Shown one piece after another: positions 36,255 to 43,847 of a stretch of DNA of 64,000 nucleotides. Made by a program: the position numbers and the translations under genes. Under the pieces are notes generated by a model. The model did not search any database. It was not told the DNA's origin and saw nothing but the letters and a program-made list of their open reading frames with translations. Origin of the DNA: Leptospira vanthielii serovar Holland str. Waz Holland = ATCC 700522 (lineage in GTDB: Bacteria; Spirochaetota; Leptospiria; Leptospirales; Leptospiraceae); NCBI RefSeq assembly GCF_000332455.1, contig NZ_AOGY02000077.1, forward strand, positions 1 to 64,000, read 5' to 3'. How positions within the stretch are numbered: position 1 is the stretch's first letter; the number at the start of each line of letters is the position of its first letter.

Positions 36255-36859
36255 GAGATTTTTTCTTCGATTTAGTTGATGTATTGGAACTCGTATTTTT
36301 GGATCCCCTTCGTTATTCGGAGGAGGTCCAGGAGATCCCCTTTGCGGCAAGTCCTGCATCTAGTTGGATGTTTTCAATCCTTTCCGCCTTATCTTTGTCA
36401 GTGGGAATGAGTATCCTCTCGGCACCTTACACCATTTCTACTTTGTCGTTTTTATTTTTTGGTTTTATAGCCAACTTGATTTTGTTTCGTTTTTTCCCAT
36501 TTTTTTATGCATTAGTGGCTGACTACTATGTACAAAAAAAAGGAAGATCCCAAAAACTCCTATTTTTGTTAATGTTTTCAAGGCATTCGGTGGTTTTATT
36601 TTTATTATTTGCGCCAGTTAGTATTGTCATTCATGCTGTTGGGCTTTCTGGACTCGGATCGGGACTATTTTTACTAATCACATTTGTTTTCCTTTATAGT
36701 TTGGTTGTGTCTCGTGGACTCAAATCTATTTATGAATTAAAAAATCGCGACTCGCTTAAGTTTTCTTTTTATGCGCTCGGGCTTACTATTTTATTTCCTT
36801 TCCTTATGAATTTGTATACTGCAACCAGTATCCTCCAATCCATATCAGGTGGTTTATAG
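36251..36859 (+). CDS. Membrane protein resembling the YIP1 family
   Basis: 202 residues with about five membrane helices in a YIP1-like layout (short N-terminal cytosolic [20 protein letters not shown], then hydrophobic repeats, [20 protein letters not shown]). The role is unknown. ATGA overlap with sppA and immediate junction with surE (TAG then TTG) suggest one transcript sppA-this gene-surE-TPR gene. Confidence 0.6.
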   Translation: MRDFFFDLVDVLELVFLDPLRYSEEVQEIPFAASPASSWMFSILSALSLSVGMSILSAPYTISTLSFLFFGFIANLILFRFFPFFYALVADYYVQKKGRSQKLLFLLMFSRHSVVLFLLFAPVSIVIHAVGLSGLGSGLFLLITFVFLYSLVVSRGLKSIYELKNRDSLKFSFYALGLTILFPFLMNLYTATSILQSISGGL

Positions 36860-36860
36860 T

Positions 36861-37601
36861 TTGAATTTACTCATCACAAATGACGACGGAATTTCTTCCG
36901 CTGGAATCAAAGCTTTAGAACGAGTCCTTGGAAAATCTTATAATACATATCTCATAGCTCCTTTAAAAGAACGTTCCGTGACTTCCATGGCACTCACCGT
37001 TTTCCAAGGGATGCGAGTCGAACGAATCAATGATAACCATTATATCGCTGACGGGTTTCCTGCCGATTGTGTGAATATCGGTTTGTATGCAGAGATCTTT
37101 CCTAAAATTGACTTTGTTATCTCTGGGATCAACCGGGGAGTGAACATGGGATATGATGTCCATTATTCGGGAACAGTCGGAGCTGCCAAACATGGAGCGC
37201 TCCATGGAATTCCATCCCTTGCTGTGAGTTCTGGTCGGATTGATCCAGATGATGGTTATACAAAGGAAGCAGAACTCGTGTTAACTTTTTTATCAAAATA
37301 CAAAGAACAAATCCAATCGGGCGAAGTTTGGAACCTAAACTTTCCCCCAGAAATTTCTGGGTCGGGCACGATAAATGAAATTGTATTTACTAGGCTTGGT
37401 CGCAGGCGTTATTCAGAAAAGTATGAGAAAAAACAAATCATCGAAGGTGTCAGCGAATTTCAGTTAAACGGAAGTTTACTTGGACACGATGAAGAAACGG
37501 GAACAGACTTTGAAGCCTACAACCAAGGAAAGTTACCGGTCACTCCCATCCAATTGGACTTAACGGAAAAAAGACGACTTACGGAATTACAATCCAAATA
37601 G
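36861..37601 (+). CDS. surE: 5'/3'-nucleotidase SurE
   Basis: About 246 residues. I take the TTG at 36861 as start because SurE proteins begin MNLLITNDDGI; the open frame extends 12 bases to a GTG at 36849, and AGGTGG at 36847 fits the TTG. Motifs: TNDDGI (metal Asp pair), LIAPLKERSVTSMALT, ISGINRGVNMGYDVHYSGTV GAAKHGA. A divalent-metal-dependent phosphatase acting on nucleoside monophosphates, linked to stress survival. Confidence 0.93.
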   Translation: MNLLITNDDGISSAGIKALERVLGKSYNTYLIAPLKERSVTSMALTVFQGMRVERINDNHYIADGFPADCVNIGLYAEIFPKIDFVISGINRGVNMGYDVHYSGTVGAAKHGALHGIPSLAVSSGRIDPDDGYTKEAELVLTFLSKYKEQIQSGEVWNLNFPPEISGSGTINEIVFTRLGRRRYSEKYEKKQIIEGVSEFQLNGSLLGHDEETGTDFEAYNQGKLPVTPIQLDLTEKRRLTELQSK

Positions 37602-37606
37602 AAACA

Positions 37607-38278
37607 ATGGCAGAAGAAACAGACTACCTCGGTTACATGAATAAAGGCAATTATGCCATGGCACTGAATCTTTTGGATCAGGCCTTACTCCAAAATCCAG
37701 AAGATCCGATTCTTTTGTATAATTTTGCACTCTGTTGTTTCCAGACCAAAAACTTCAAAAAATCAATTCAGGTTTTGGACCGGATTCTGGAAGAATACCC
37801 AGGTTTTATCGAAGTCGATAATGTCTACCGACTGAAAGTGTTTGCCCTTGTGGAACTAAAAGATTGGGAAACCGCAGAGTCGATTATCAAAGATCGATTG
37901 CAAGTGGCAGTGGATGATCCCAAACTCCTTTCCTTTTTGGCCCATGTTTATGAATACACCCATCGTTTGGAAGAGGCGATAGAAATCCACCGCCGCATCT
38001 TGAAACATACTCCCGATTACAAAAATAGTCTCAATTCTTTGGGTTATTTACTTGCTTTAAAGAAAAAAATCAGCACCGAAGAACGCACAGAAGCCATCAA
38101 ATCCTTAAAAAAAGCATTGGAACTTGATCCAAACAACCCAGCTTACCTAGATTCCTTTGGTTATTTTCTGCAAACCATAGGAAAACCAGAAGAAGCATGG
38201 AAGGCCTACCGCAAAGCCCTGCAAAAGAACCCAAACCATCCCGTTCTTTTAGAAAGATTGAAGAACCTGAAGAAATAA
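37607..38278 (+). CDS. TPR repeat protein
   Basis: 223 residues, soluble, without signal peptide, made of about six tetratricopeptide repeats (ALNLLDQALLQNPEDPILLY, AIKSLKKALELDPNNPAYLD, AWKAYRKALQKNPNHPVLLE). A protein-protein interaction scaffold; partner unknown. It starts 5 bases after surE, so it probably belongs to the same transcript. The tRNA cluster follows. Confidence 0.85.
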   Translation: MAEETDYLGYMNKGNYAMALNLLDQALLQNPEDPILLYNFALCCFQTKNFKKSIQVLDRILEEYPGFIEVDNVYRLKVFALVELKDWETAESIIKDRLQVAVDDPKLLSFLAHVYEYTHRLEEAIEIHRRILKHTPDYKNSLNSLGYLLALKKKISTEERTEAIKSLKKALELDPNNPAYLDSFGYFLQTIGKPEEAWKAYRKALQKNPNHPVLLERLKNLKK

Positions 38279-38290
38279 ATCTCCCTTTTG

Positions 38291-38322
38291 TTGACACAGT
38301 CCATCTGCCAAAAACACTGGTG
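38291..38322 (+). promoter_or_regulatory. Candidate promoter of the tRNA cluster
   Basis: A consensus -35 box TTGACA at 38291-38296, with a weak -10 region around 38312-38318 (AACACT) and the first tRNA starting at 38338. The -35 is perfect, the -10 poor. Confidence 0.4.
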
Positions 38323-38337
38323 ATTCAAGGACTTTCT

Positions 38338-38409
38338 CGGGATGTAGCGCAGTGGTAGCGCATCTGTTTTGGGTACAGAGGGTCGCAGGTTCAAATCCTG
38401 TCATCCCGA
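38338..38409 (+). tRNA. tRNA-Pro (anticodon TGG)
   Basis: Acceptor CGGGATG pairs with CATCCCG, discriminator A. D-arm GCGCAGTGGTAGCGC, anticodon arm TCTGT-TTTGGGT-ACAGA with TGG, T-arm GCAGGTTCAAATCCTGT. No CCA encoded. Confidence 0.95.
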
Positions 38410-38426
38410 ATCAGTTGGTTCTATCC

Positions 38427-38500
38427 GACCCGGTAGCTCAGCTGGATAGAGCAACTGCCTTCTAAGCAGTTGGTCGGGGGTTCGAATCCCTCCCGGGTCA
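38427..38500 (+). tRNA. tRNA-Arg (anticodon TCT)
   Basis: Acceptor GACCCGG pairs with CCGGGTC, discriminator A. Anticodon arm ACTGC-CTTCTAA-GCAGT with TCT, T-arm GGGGGTTCGAATCCCTC. Reads AGA/AGG codons. No CCA encoded. Confidence 0.95.
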
Positions 38501-38515
38501 AGATGTTTTAGAAAT

Positions 38516-38588
38516 GGTGGATGTAGTTCAGCGGTAGAGCCCTGGTTTGTGGTACCAGTCGTCGCGGGTTCGAATCCCGTCATCCACC
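38516..38588 (+). tRNA. tRNA-His (anticodon GTG)
   Basis: Acceptor GTGGATG pairs with CATCCAC, and the extra G at -1 (38516) pairs with C73, the identity feature of tRNA-His. Anticodon arm CTGGT-TTGTGGT-ACCAG with GTG, T-arm GCGGGTTCGAATCCCGT. Confidence 0.95.
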
Positions 38589-38617
38589 CACTTAGAATTT
38601 CCCCTTCAACGATATAG

Positions 38618-38731
38618 TTTTTCCGCTAACTGCAATGGGCGCCTCGCGTTCGCCTGGCCCTCCGTGGCCAGAGCTCCCGCCCGCATCCATCCATGGATGC
38701 TGTTCGTCGCCCATTGCCGTTAGCGGAAAAA
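38618..38731. repeat. Long palindromic element after tRNA-His (element F)
   Basis: Two 24-base arms (38618-38641 and 38708-38731) are reverse complements with one mismatch: TTTTTCCGCTAACTGCAATG-GGCG against CGCCCATTGCCGTTAGCGG-AAAAA. The 66-base interior holds two more hairpins, CTGGCC-CTCCGT-GGCCAG and GCATCCA-TCCA-TGGATGC. The left arm runs into GGGCGCCTCGC, the left box of the dispersed repeat family, so it is related to those copies. It could act as a terminator for the tRNA operon, or be a MITE-like or recombination element. Confidence 0.75.
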
Positions 38732-38773
38732 GATTCGAATTCATTGGGAAATTTGGTACAAGTGAAAAGTTAC

Positions 38774-39241
38774 TTAAAATACCAGTTTTGACTTTGTGAA
38801 TATCTTCAAATGCAAATAGCGAACTAGAGGTCCAACCACAGCGAGTTGTGCCAAAAGTGCCATCGGGTAGTTTTTGATCACAGAACTTATGTAATGTTCT
38901 AGAAAATGATTTTCTGTTCCAACGTTGATCAGTGTAGTGATGAGTGTCATCATTAGACACATCCCAGTAACCATAAGTAATACCATGACAAGAATGTGTT
39001 TAAACTTTGGATCTGTAGGTGATACTATGATTTTATGCAGTTTATGAACATTGTGGCTCACGATTAATTGTTCTACAGCAAAGGCGATTAGGAATATTGG
39101 AACAAATTGTTTTATGATCAATATAATTGTCTCTGTATGAAATCCGAAAATCAAAACAATGTTATACGATAACATTATCGTTGCCATACCAATGGTCATC
39201 ATTGTAGAAAAAACTAATTCTTCTTTAAGTGTTCGATTCAA
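38774..39241 (-). CDS. DUF2798 family membrane protein
   Basis: 155 residues with four hydrophobic helices in two related pairs. Each pair follows the DUF2798 pattern (LVFSTMMTIGMATIMLSYNI ... FVPIFLIAFAVEQLIVSHNV, and ILVMVLLMVTGMCLMMTLIT). Function unknown. It lies alone between element F and the PfpI-like gene. Confidence 0.75.
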   Translation of the reverse strand: MNRTLKEELVFSTMMTIGMATIMLSYNIVLIFGFHTETIILIIKQFVPIFLIAFAVEQLIVSHNVHKLHKIIVSPTDPKFKHILVMVLLMVTGMCLMMTLITTLINVGTENHFLEHYISSVIKNYPMALLAQLAVVGPLVRYLHLKIFTKSKLVF

Positions 39242-39450
39242 AATCTATCCTCTTCATTTTACAGGAAATGAAACCAGGAGCACAATTATTTTTATGGGTC
39301 ATTTTGGCAATAGGTTTCATAGGACAAGATCGTTAACTTTGCTTTTTGGTTGTTTGCCACCAAAGAAACATAAATGGATTTGTTTTATAACTTAGGTTGT
39401 CGTGATATTTGGGATTAAATCGTAACTCGTCGAATGAATATTCTTACATA

Positions 39451-40044
39451 TCATCTTTCCCCAGGACTCCAGTCGTATTCCATACGTTTGGCTGTTCGTG
39501 TTGCCACTTCTAGTCCGAATATTTTTTGCAGAAGATAAAAGCTCAAATGAATTCCCGATGAAATTCCACCAGAGGTTAGAATTTTTCCGTTATCCGTATA
39601 TTTAACATTTTCTTTTACATTTAACAAAGGATAGTTTTTCTTTAGACTGCCTATGTCCATCCAGTGAGTAGTCACATCCAACCCGTCTAAAAGACCGATT
39701 TCTGCTAAAAGAAATGCACCTGTACAAATAGAGGCCAAATGCTTAACTTTTAAGTATTTAGCTTTAATCCAACTAAGGGTTGTTTGATTTTTAATCTCTA
39801 ACTTTTCGGCACCATAACCTCCTGGAATGATCAAAATGTCCATTATCGGGCAGTTTGTATAATCAAAGTTAGGTAAAACTATCAGTCCATTCCTTGCGGG
39901 GATTGGGGAAAGGTTTTCTGCAACAAGAAAGACCTGGCATAATTTCTTACGGTCGTTAGTTTCTGCGAGAGAAAAAACTTCAAAGGGGCCAGCAAAGTCT
40001 AACACTTCGACTTCTGGGAATATAAGGATTCCTATTTGTAGCAT
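39451..40044 (-). CDS. DJ-1/PfpI family protein, isonitrile hydratase-like
   Basis: 197 residues. A class I glutamine-amidotransferase-like fold with the nucleophile elbow ASICTGAFLLAEIGLLDGLD and following VTTHW, the pattern of the InhA/AraC-associated PfpI branch; DFAGPFEVFSLA near the N terminus carries the conserved acidic residue. No AraC helix-turn-helix is attached. Members include isonitrile hydratase, but many are uncharacterised, so I give only the family. Confidence 0.85.
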   Translation of the reverse strand: MLQIGILIFPEVEVLDFAGPFEVFSLAETNDRKKLCQVFLVAENLSPIPARNGLIVLPNFDYTNCPIMDILIIPGGYGAEKLEIKNQTTLSWIKAKYLKVKHLASICTGAFLLAEIGLLDGLDVTTHWMDIGSLKKNYPLLNVKENVKYTDNGKILTSGGISSGIHLSFYLLQKIFGLEVATRTAKRMEYDWSPGER

Positions 40045-40149
40045 AAACTGATTTTTCCTTTTTTTACTTTACATTATAAATAATTAATTTCTAATATGCC
40101 TCGTTTGTGACGAAACAAATTTAGTAATTCACTGGAAGGTAAAAACTAT

Positions 40150-40449
40150 ATGTCATTCCAAGATGCGATCAAAGTATGTTTACAAAAGTATGCTGATTTT
40201 AGCGGCAATGCAAAAAGACCAGAATTCTGGTGGTGGATTGTTTTCTGCATTATCATTAGTGCAGTACTCAACATGATTTTGCCAATTATCGGAGGAATAT
40301 TTTCCTTAGCTGTGCTTTTGCCAAGTTTGAGTGTGGGTGCAAGGCGTTTGCACGATACAGGTAAAAGTGGATGGTGGCAATTGATTGGCATCACTGGGAT
40401 TGGAGTTTTAGTGCTTATTTTTTTCTGGGCGCAAAAAGGGAAAAGTTAG
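40150..40449 (+). CDS. DUF805 family small membrane protein
   Basis: 99 residues. MSFQDAIKVCLQKYADFSGN AKRPEFWWW is the classic DUF805 opening, and ARRLHDTGKSGWWQLI the conserved loop between the last helices; two to three membrane segments. Function unknown (E. coli YhaH/YhaI type). ATG preceded by GGAAGG. It is followed by structured element G. Confidence 0.92.
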   Translation: MSFQDAIKVCLQKYADFSGNAKRPEFWWWIVFCIIISAVLNMILPIIGGIFSLAVLLPSLSVGARRLHDTGKSGWWQLIGITGIGVLVLIFFWAQKGKS

Positions 40450-40480
40450 GATTTAATTTCCAAACTCAATTGTCTTTTTC

Positions 40481-40570
40481 TCGCGTTAGGGGGACGTAGG
40501 GCTTGGTCGCCTACCATCGTTAGATGGTTGGTGACGGGAGCGTAAGCGCACCCCGGAGTGACCCGGCCCC
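40481..40570. repeat. GC-rich structured intergenic element (element G)
   Basis: Starts TCGCGTTAGGGGGACGTAGG and ends GGAGTGACCCGGCCCC. Inside, 40506-40518 pairs with 40523-40535 (13 bp, two imperfect positions) around the loop GTTA. It is much more GC-rich than the flanks. The GCGTTAGG at its left edge recurs at 40639-40646 exactly at the stop codon of the DUF1801 gene. It looks like a mobile or cassette-border element; the 70 bases after it are plain AT-rich DNA. Confidence 0.6.
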
Positions 40571-40641
40571 TTATTTGAATTTATTTTTAAAAACCAAAAA
40601 AATTGGGAACGCACAGAATTTTTTTTACAACGTTTTTGGCG

Positions 40642-41034
40642 TTAGGTGTTTTGTTCTTTTTTTGGTTTGTATAAAGTTTTATCAATCTCCAATGCATTTT
40701 GGATATAAGGAAGGATCAGTTTTGGATTTATCTCACCGGGCGAATGAAAGGTGAAACAATAGACCTGTTTACGGTTTTCTTTTTCTAGTTTTTGTTTAGG
40801 ATCGTTTAAAAGATATCCATTACAAAATCCCAACTGCACACCAGATTTTGGACCAGGTTTGATGGATGCCGGCCATATAAAACAGACGCGGCTATTTTGG
40901 AAGTAATAGAGAACAGAATAGGAAATTTTTTCTTCTAGAGTATCAAACGGTTTTAGAATCTCTTTTAGTCGCAACACAATAGAAAGTTCAACTTCGGTAA
41001 GGGAAGAATAAAATAATTCGAATCTATCGTTCAT
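40642..41034 (-). CDS. DUF1801 (YdhG-like) domain protein
   Basis: 130 residues. Matches the DUF1801 fold: LEEKISYSVLYYFQNSRVCF IWPASI, GVQLGFCNGYLLND and KQVYCFTFHSPGEINPKLI. Function unknown; often found as a single-gene accessory. The stop codon TAA lies within CCTAACGCC, so the gene ends exactly inside a GCGTTAGG box shared with element G. It runs towards element G. Confidence 0.85.
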   Translation of the reverse strand: MNDRFELFYSSLTEVELSIVLRLKEILKPFDTLEEKISYSVLYYFQNSRVCFIWPASIKPGPKSGVQLGFCNGYLLNDPKQKLEKENRKQVYCFTFHSPGEINPKLILPYIQNALEIDKTLYKPKKEQNT

Positions 41035-41056
41035 TTAGTTTTACTTAAGTATTCTA

Positions 41057-41959
41057 TTATTTTTCTTTTTCCAAAATGGTGAGATAAATTTCACGTAAAT
41101 CTTTTGGAAGTTTCCCATTTTTATAAGCAAAGGTAAACATAGTCGAGTGGGATGGGCTGTTTACCATCCGAGAGATTTCTGTCGATGCGGGCCAACCATT
41201 ACAGCCGTCATGTGACCATTCATAGAATATTTCTTTTGATGATTCTGAGATGATATTAAACACTAAAGAGGGGCAGTTTTCAGAAAGTCCTTCTCTAACT
41301 GCATTCATAAAAGCAGCTCGATTGGATGATCCAATTGTTTTTAAAAGATTTAACCGATAGAGTTCTGTCCATGTTTCTATTTTGGTTCCGTCGGGGATCA
41401 TTTCGATTAACACTTGTTCTTCGTTTTCTCCAGAATTTTCAACATACCAGCGCCTTCCATCAAGGTTACGATAGAAGGGGACTTTGACAGTTTCTTTTTT
41501 GATGTTTAGATTTTTTTCCATAACCAGACGGAGGGTTTCTTTACTTTTTTCCGAAAAATTGATGGGAACATTCAAAATCTTTTTTTCACCTTTATTGTTT
41601 GTGATTTCGAATGTAAAAAAGAGACTCGTGTTTCCCAATTCAAAAATCCAAAGATAATCTTTTTCTGCTAGAGGTTGGCTGGATAAGGATAAGTTTCCTT
41701 TTGTTATTTTGGATATTTCAGAAATTTGTTCTGTTTTTTGCGAACCTTTGACTTCGTAACCATGGATACTTTCAAGATTATCCACTTTTACATCTGCGAA
41801 AAAATTCCACCGAATAGAAGATTCGTCAATCACGGGACCAAGACTTCGGGATTGAATCCATTCATTTCCTAACTCGGGTTTTAGTTGAGCAAAAACATTT
41901 GTAGAGAAAAACAGTAGGGATAATGCGGATAAAATCAGTTGTTGTTTCATTGTGATCAT
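41057..41959 (-). CDS. Hypothetical secreted protein
   Basis: 300 residues with a clear signal peptide, LILSALSLLFFSTNVFA then QLKPE. Two possible starts, ATG 41959 or ATG 41950 (MKQQLIL). The mature part is a mixed alpha/beta protein with a Cys pair near SENCPSLVF and HDGCNGWPAS. No family recognised. Probably periplasmic. It lies 22 bases upstream of the DUF1801 gene on the same strand. Confidence 0.65.
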   Translation of the reverse strand: MITMKQQLILSALSLLFFSTNVFAQLKPELGNEWIQSRSLGPVIDESSIRWNFFADVKVDNLESIHGYEVKGSQKTEQISEISKITKGNLSLSSQPLAEKDYLWIFELGNTSLFFTFEITNNKGEKKILNVPINFSEKSKETLRLVMEKNLNIKKETVKVPFYRNLDGRRWYVENSGENEEQVLIEMIPDGTKIETWTELYRLNLLKTIGSSNRAAFMNAVREGLSENCPSLVFNIISESSKEIFYEWSHDGCNGWPASTEISRMVNSPSHSTMFTFAYKNGKLPKDLREIYLTILEKEK

Positions 41960-42079
41960 CTAACTCAAAGACTATGATGGGACGGATGGAACGATAACAG
42001 GAGTTTAGATTTCGTCAACCAATTGTTTGGCAGAGTGGCGCTGATATTCCGAAAAGGTTTTGATTTGATTGAAGTTGGC

Positions 42080-43210
42080 TTAGTTTTTATTTTCTGGCAG
42101 TAACTTAATGTTTTCTTTTGCGGCTGAAATTCGATCTAAAGGACTTACAATATTTTCTAGCCGGCTCCTTGCCACCTTTGTATAAATTTGAGTGGTTCGG
42201 ACACTTGCGTGTCCGAGTAATGTTTGGATCATTCGTAAGTCGGTTCCTAGCTCTAACAAATGTGTGGCGAAGGCATGCCTTAAACTATGGAAACTTACCT
42301 TTTTTCCGATATTTGCTTTTTTGGCCGCATTCGTAAAGATTGCTTCAGCGGTTCGGATATGTAAGGGCCTGTTTCCTGAACCCGGAAATAACCAAGGATT
42401 CGCACGCACTTCGTTATAACTTTGTCTTAAAAGTAAATTGTATTCTCTGACCTTAAGATATTCTTTTAGCTCCTCAACTAGAGACGTAGCAAGAATTGTA
42501 TACCTATCTTTTTTCCCTTTACCCTGGCCTACACGAATCATATTTCTTTTTAAGTCAATGTCTGTGATTTTTAAATGAATGACTTCACTCACACGCAAAC
42601 CAGAGGAGTAACTGATAAGTAATAACATTTTATGTTTTCTGTTGGGAAGTGCATTGAATATCGATTTTGTTTCTTCTGCAGATAAAACCTCTGGGAGTTT
42701 GGACCCGACCATCATCCTTGGAAATTTCAGTTGTGTGAATTGTTGTCTGACTTCGCGGAAATAGAAGATAAATGCCTGTCTTGCCGACCTAACACTTGCG
42801 GCCTTTACACCACGGTCGGTTACCAAGTGGTCTAAATATTTGTCCAGATCACTGGTTTTGACATTAGCTGGAAGTTTTTCGGTGAAAACCAAAAGTTGAA
42901 ATATATGAGAGTAGTATGTTTTTGTTGTGCGAAACGAAAAATTACGTTCTCTAGTTGCTTTGAAAAAATCACCTAATATTTCGCATTGTTTGGGGATCTC
43001 TCTGGGAAGAATTCGAATGTCGTGGACTGCAAAAGCATTTAATACTTGTTTTATGATGTTTGGGTCATTCGGATAAGACCAGGCATTATCATTATCAACG
43101 GAATGGAAAAAACCTTTGGGTATGGATTTCGCAATGGAAAAAAACGTTTTTGAATAGTGAAATCGTAAATAGAAACGATTGTCCTTGGGAGAATAACGAA
43201 ATTTGATCAT
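42080..43210 (-). CDS. Tyrosine recombinase/integrase
   Basis: 376 residues. All active-site residues are present: Arg206 (SSGLRVSEV), Lys around 232 (QGKGKKDRYTIL), His308 and Arg311 (FHSLRHAFATHLLE), His334 (LLGHASVRTTQIY) and Tyr343. A SAM-like core-binding domain spans ~75-165. The first ~70 residues are an extra N-terminal part (FRYSPKDNRFYLRFHY), not found in XerC/D. The C-terminal ending SPLDRI recalls integron integrases, but the extra helix insertion diagnostic of IntI is absent. It breaks and joins DNA at specific sites. The partner site is unknown; structured DNA lies 60 bases upstream. Confidence 0.9.
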   Translation of the reverse strand: MIKFRYSPKDNRFYLRFHYSKTFFSIAKSIPKGFFHSVDNDNAWSYPNDPNIIKQVLNAFAVHDIRILPREIPKQCEILGDFFKATRERNFSFRTTKTYYSHIFQLLVFTEKLPANVKTSDLDKYLDHLVTDRGVKAASVRSARQAFIFYFREVRQQFTQLKFPRMMVGSKLPEVLSAEETKSIFNALPNRKHKMLLLISYSSGLRVSEVIHLKITDIDLKRNMIRVGQGKGKKDRYTILATSLVEELKEYLKVREYNLLLRQSYNEVRANPWLFPGSGNRPLHIRTAEAIFTNAAKKANIGKKVSFHSLRHAFATHLLELGTDLRMIQTLLGHASVRTTQIYTKVARSRLENIVSPLDRISAAKENIKLLPENKN

Positions 43211-43269
43211 AGAACACCTAACCTTACATTGGTAAGTTTATTAGGTGAAATCTTTTCGGTTTGGTTCTA

Positions 43270-43372
43270 GATTTTTTGGGGTGGTAGGGAAGGGATTTTT
43301 TGTGAATATACTATCCCCGCCCTGATTTGGGTGGGGAACTAGACCCGCCGCCCAATACGTTCCCTCTACCAC
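43270..43372. other. Palindromic region upstream of the recombinase gene
   Basis: An 8-bp hairpin CCCCGCCC-TGATTT-GGGTGGGG (43315-43336, one G-T pair) sits inside a wider imperfect inverted repeat, GTGGTAGGGAA near 43271 against TTCCCTCTACCAC near 43360. There is no T-tract, so it is not a usual terminator. It is a candidate recombination or attachment site, or a regulatory element of the recombinase gene. Confidence 0.45.
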
Positions 43373-43466
43373 GCACGCATTAAATCCGAAATCCAAATCT
43401 GCCGATCCCCGTTTTTTTTCTTGGAAAGTTCGCATTCTTACACGAACCTTACGGAATCGGAGACTT

Positions 43467-43682
43467 ATGAACCTATTCACTGTTGGACTTGGCGTATTTT
43501 TTATCCTCTACGGAACCACCACCTACTTCCTACGCATTTACAAACCAGGATTTTTTTGGAAACTAGAACCCATGAAACAAAAATGGGGCGAAAAACGCGG
43601 ACATTTCATCCATGTTTTTAGTTATTCCATCCTTCCCATCATTTTAGGAATTGTTTATACAATTTTAGGTTTTAGAGGCTAA
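43467..43682 (+). CDS. Small two-helix membrane protein, hypothetical
   Basis: 71 residues. ATG preceded by CGGAG at 5 bases. Two hydrophobic segments: FTVGLGVFFILYGTTTYFL at the start and SILPIILGIVYTILGF at the end, with a basic loop KLEPMKQKWGEKRGH between them. Function unknown. Its stop TAA lies in GGCTAACAG, just before repeat copy H. Confidence 0.65.
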   Translation: MNLFTVGLGVFFILYGTTTYFLRIYKPGFFWKLEPMKQKWGEKRGHFIHVFSYSILPIILGIVYTILGFRG

Positions 43683-43719
43683 CAGTCACTTGGTGGTGGC
43701 CGCTAAATTCCAGTTTTGT

Positions 43720-43832
43720 GGGCGCCTCCCATTTGGTTTTGAGATTTATGTTTTAGCTCAAAAGGACCGGGCCCTCCGCTTCAATCTTTCTCTTCCGAGA
43801 AAGGATTTCCGCTAGGGTCCCTGGCGCTCTCG
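43720..43832 (+). repeat. Dispersed hairpin repeat, copy H
   Basis: GGGCGCCTCCC at the left, then GGACCGGGCCCTCCGCTTCA ATC, hairpin TTTCTC-TTCC-GAGAAA, and GGATTTCCGCTAGGGTCCCT GGCGC at the right. Upstream it is preceded by CCGCTAA, as in element F. The hairpin bases differ from copies C and E but still pair perfectly. Confidence 0.78.
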
Positions 43833-43847
43833 CCTTGATGTGTGTAC

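Noticed and set aside
38618..40646. Elements F and G as canonical integron attC sites
   Set aside because: The boxes read GTTAGCG and GTTAGGG, not GTTRRRY paired with RYYYAAC, and the spacers pair where attC keeps them unpaired; kept only as a lead.
42080..43210. Recombinase as an integron integrase (IntI)
   Set aside because: It lacks the extra helix insertion between the catalytic motifs that defines IntI, despite the SPLDRI ending.
43241..43480. 79-codon open frame on the minus strand upstream of the recombinase gene
   Set aside because: It crosses the palindromic region and overlaps the better supported 71-aa gene on the plus strand; no family recognised.
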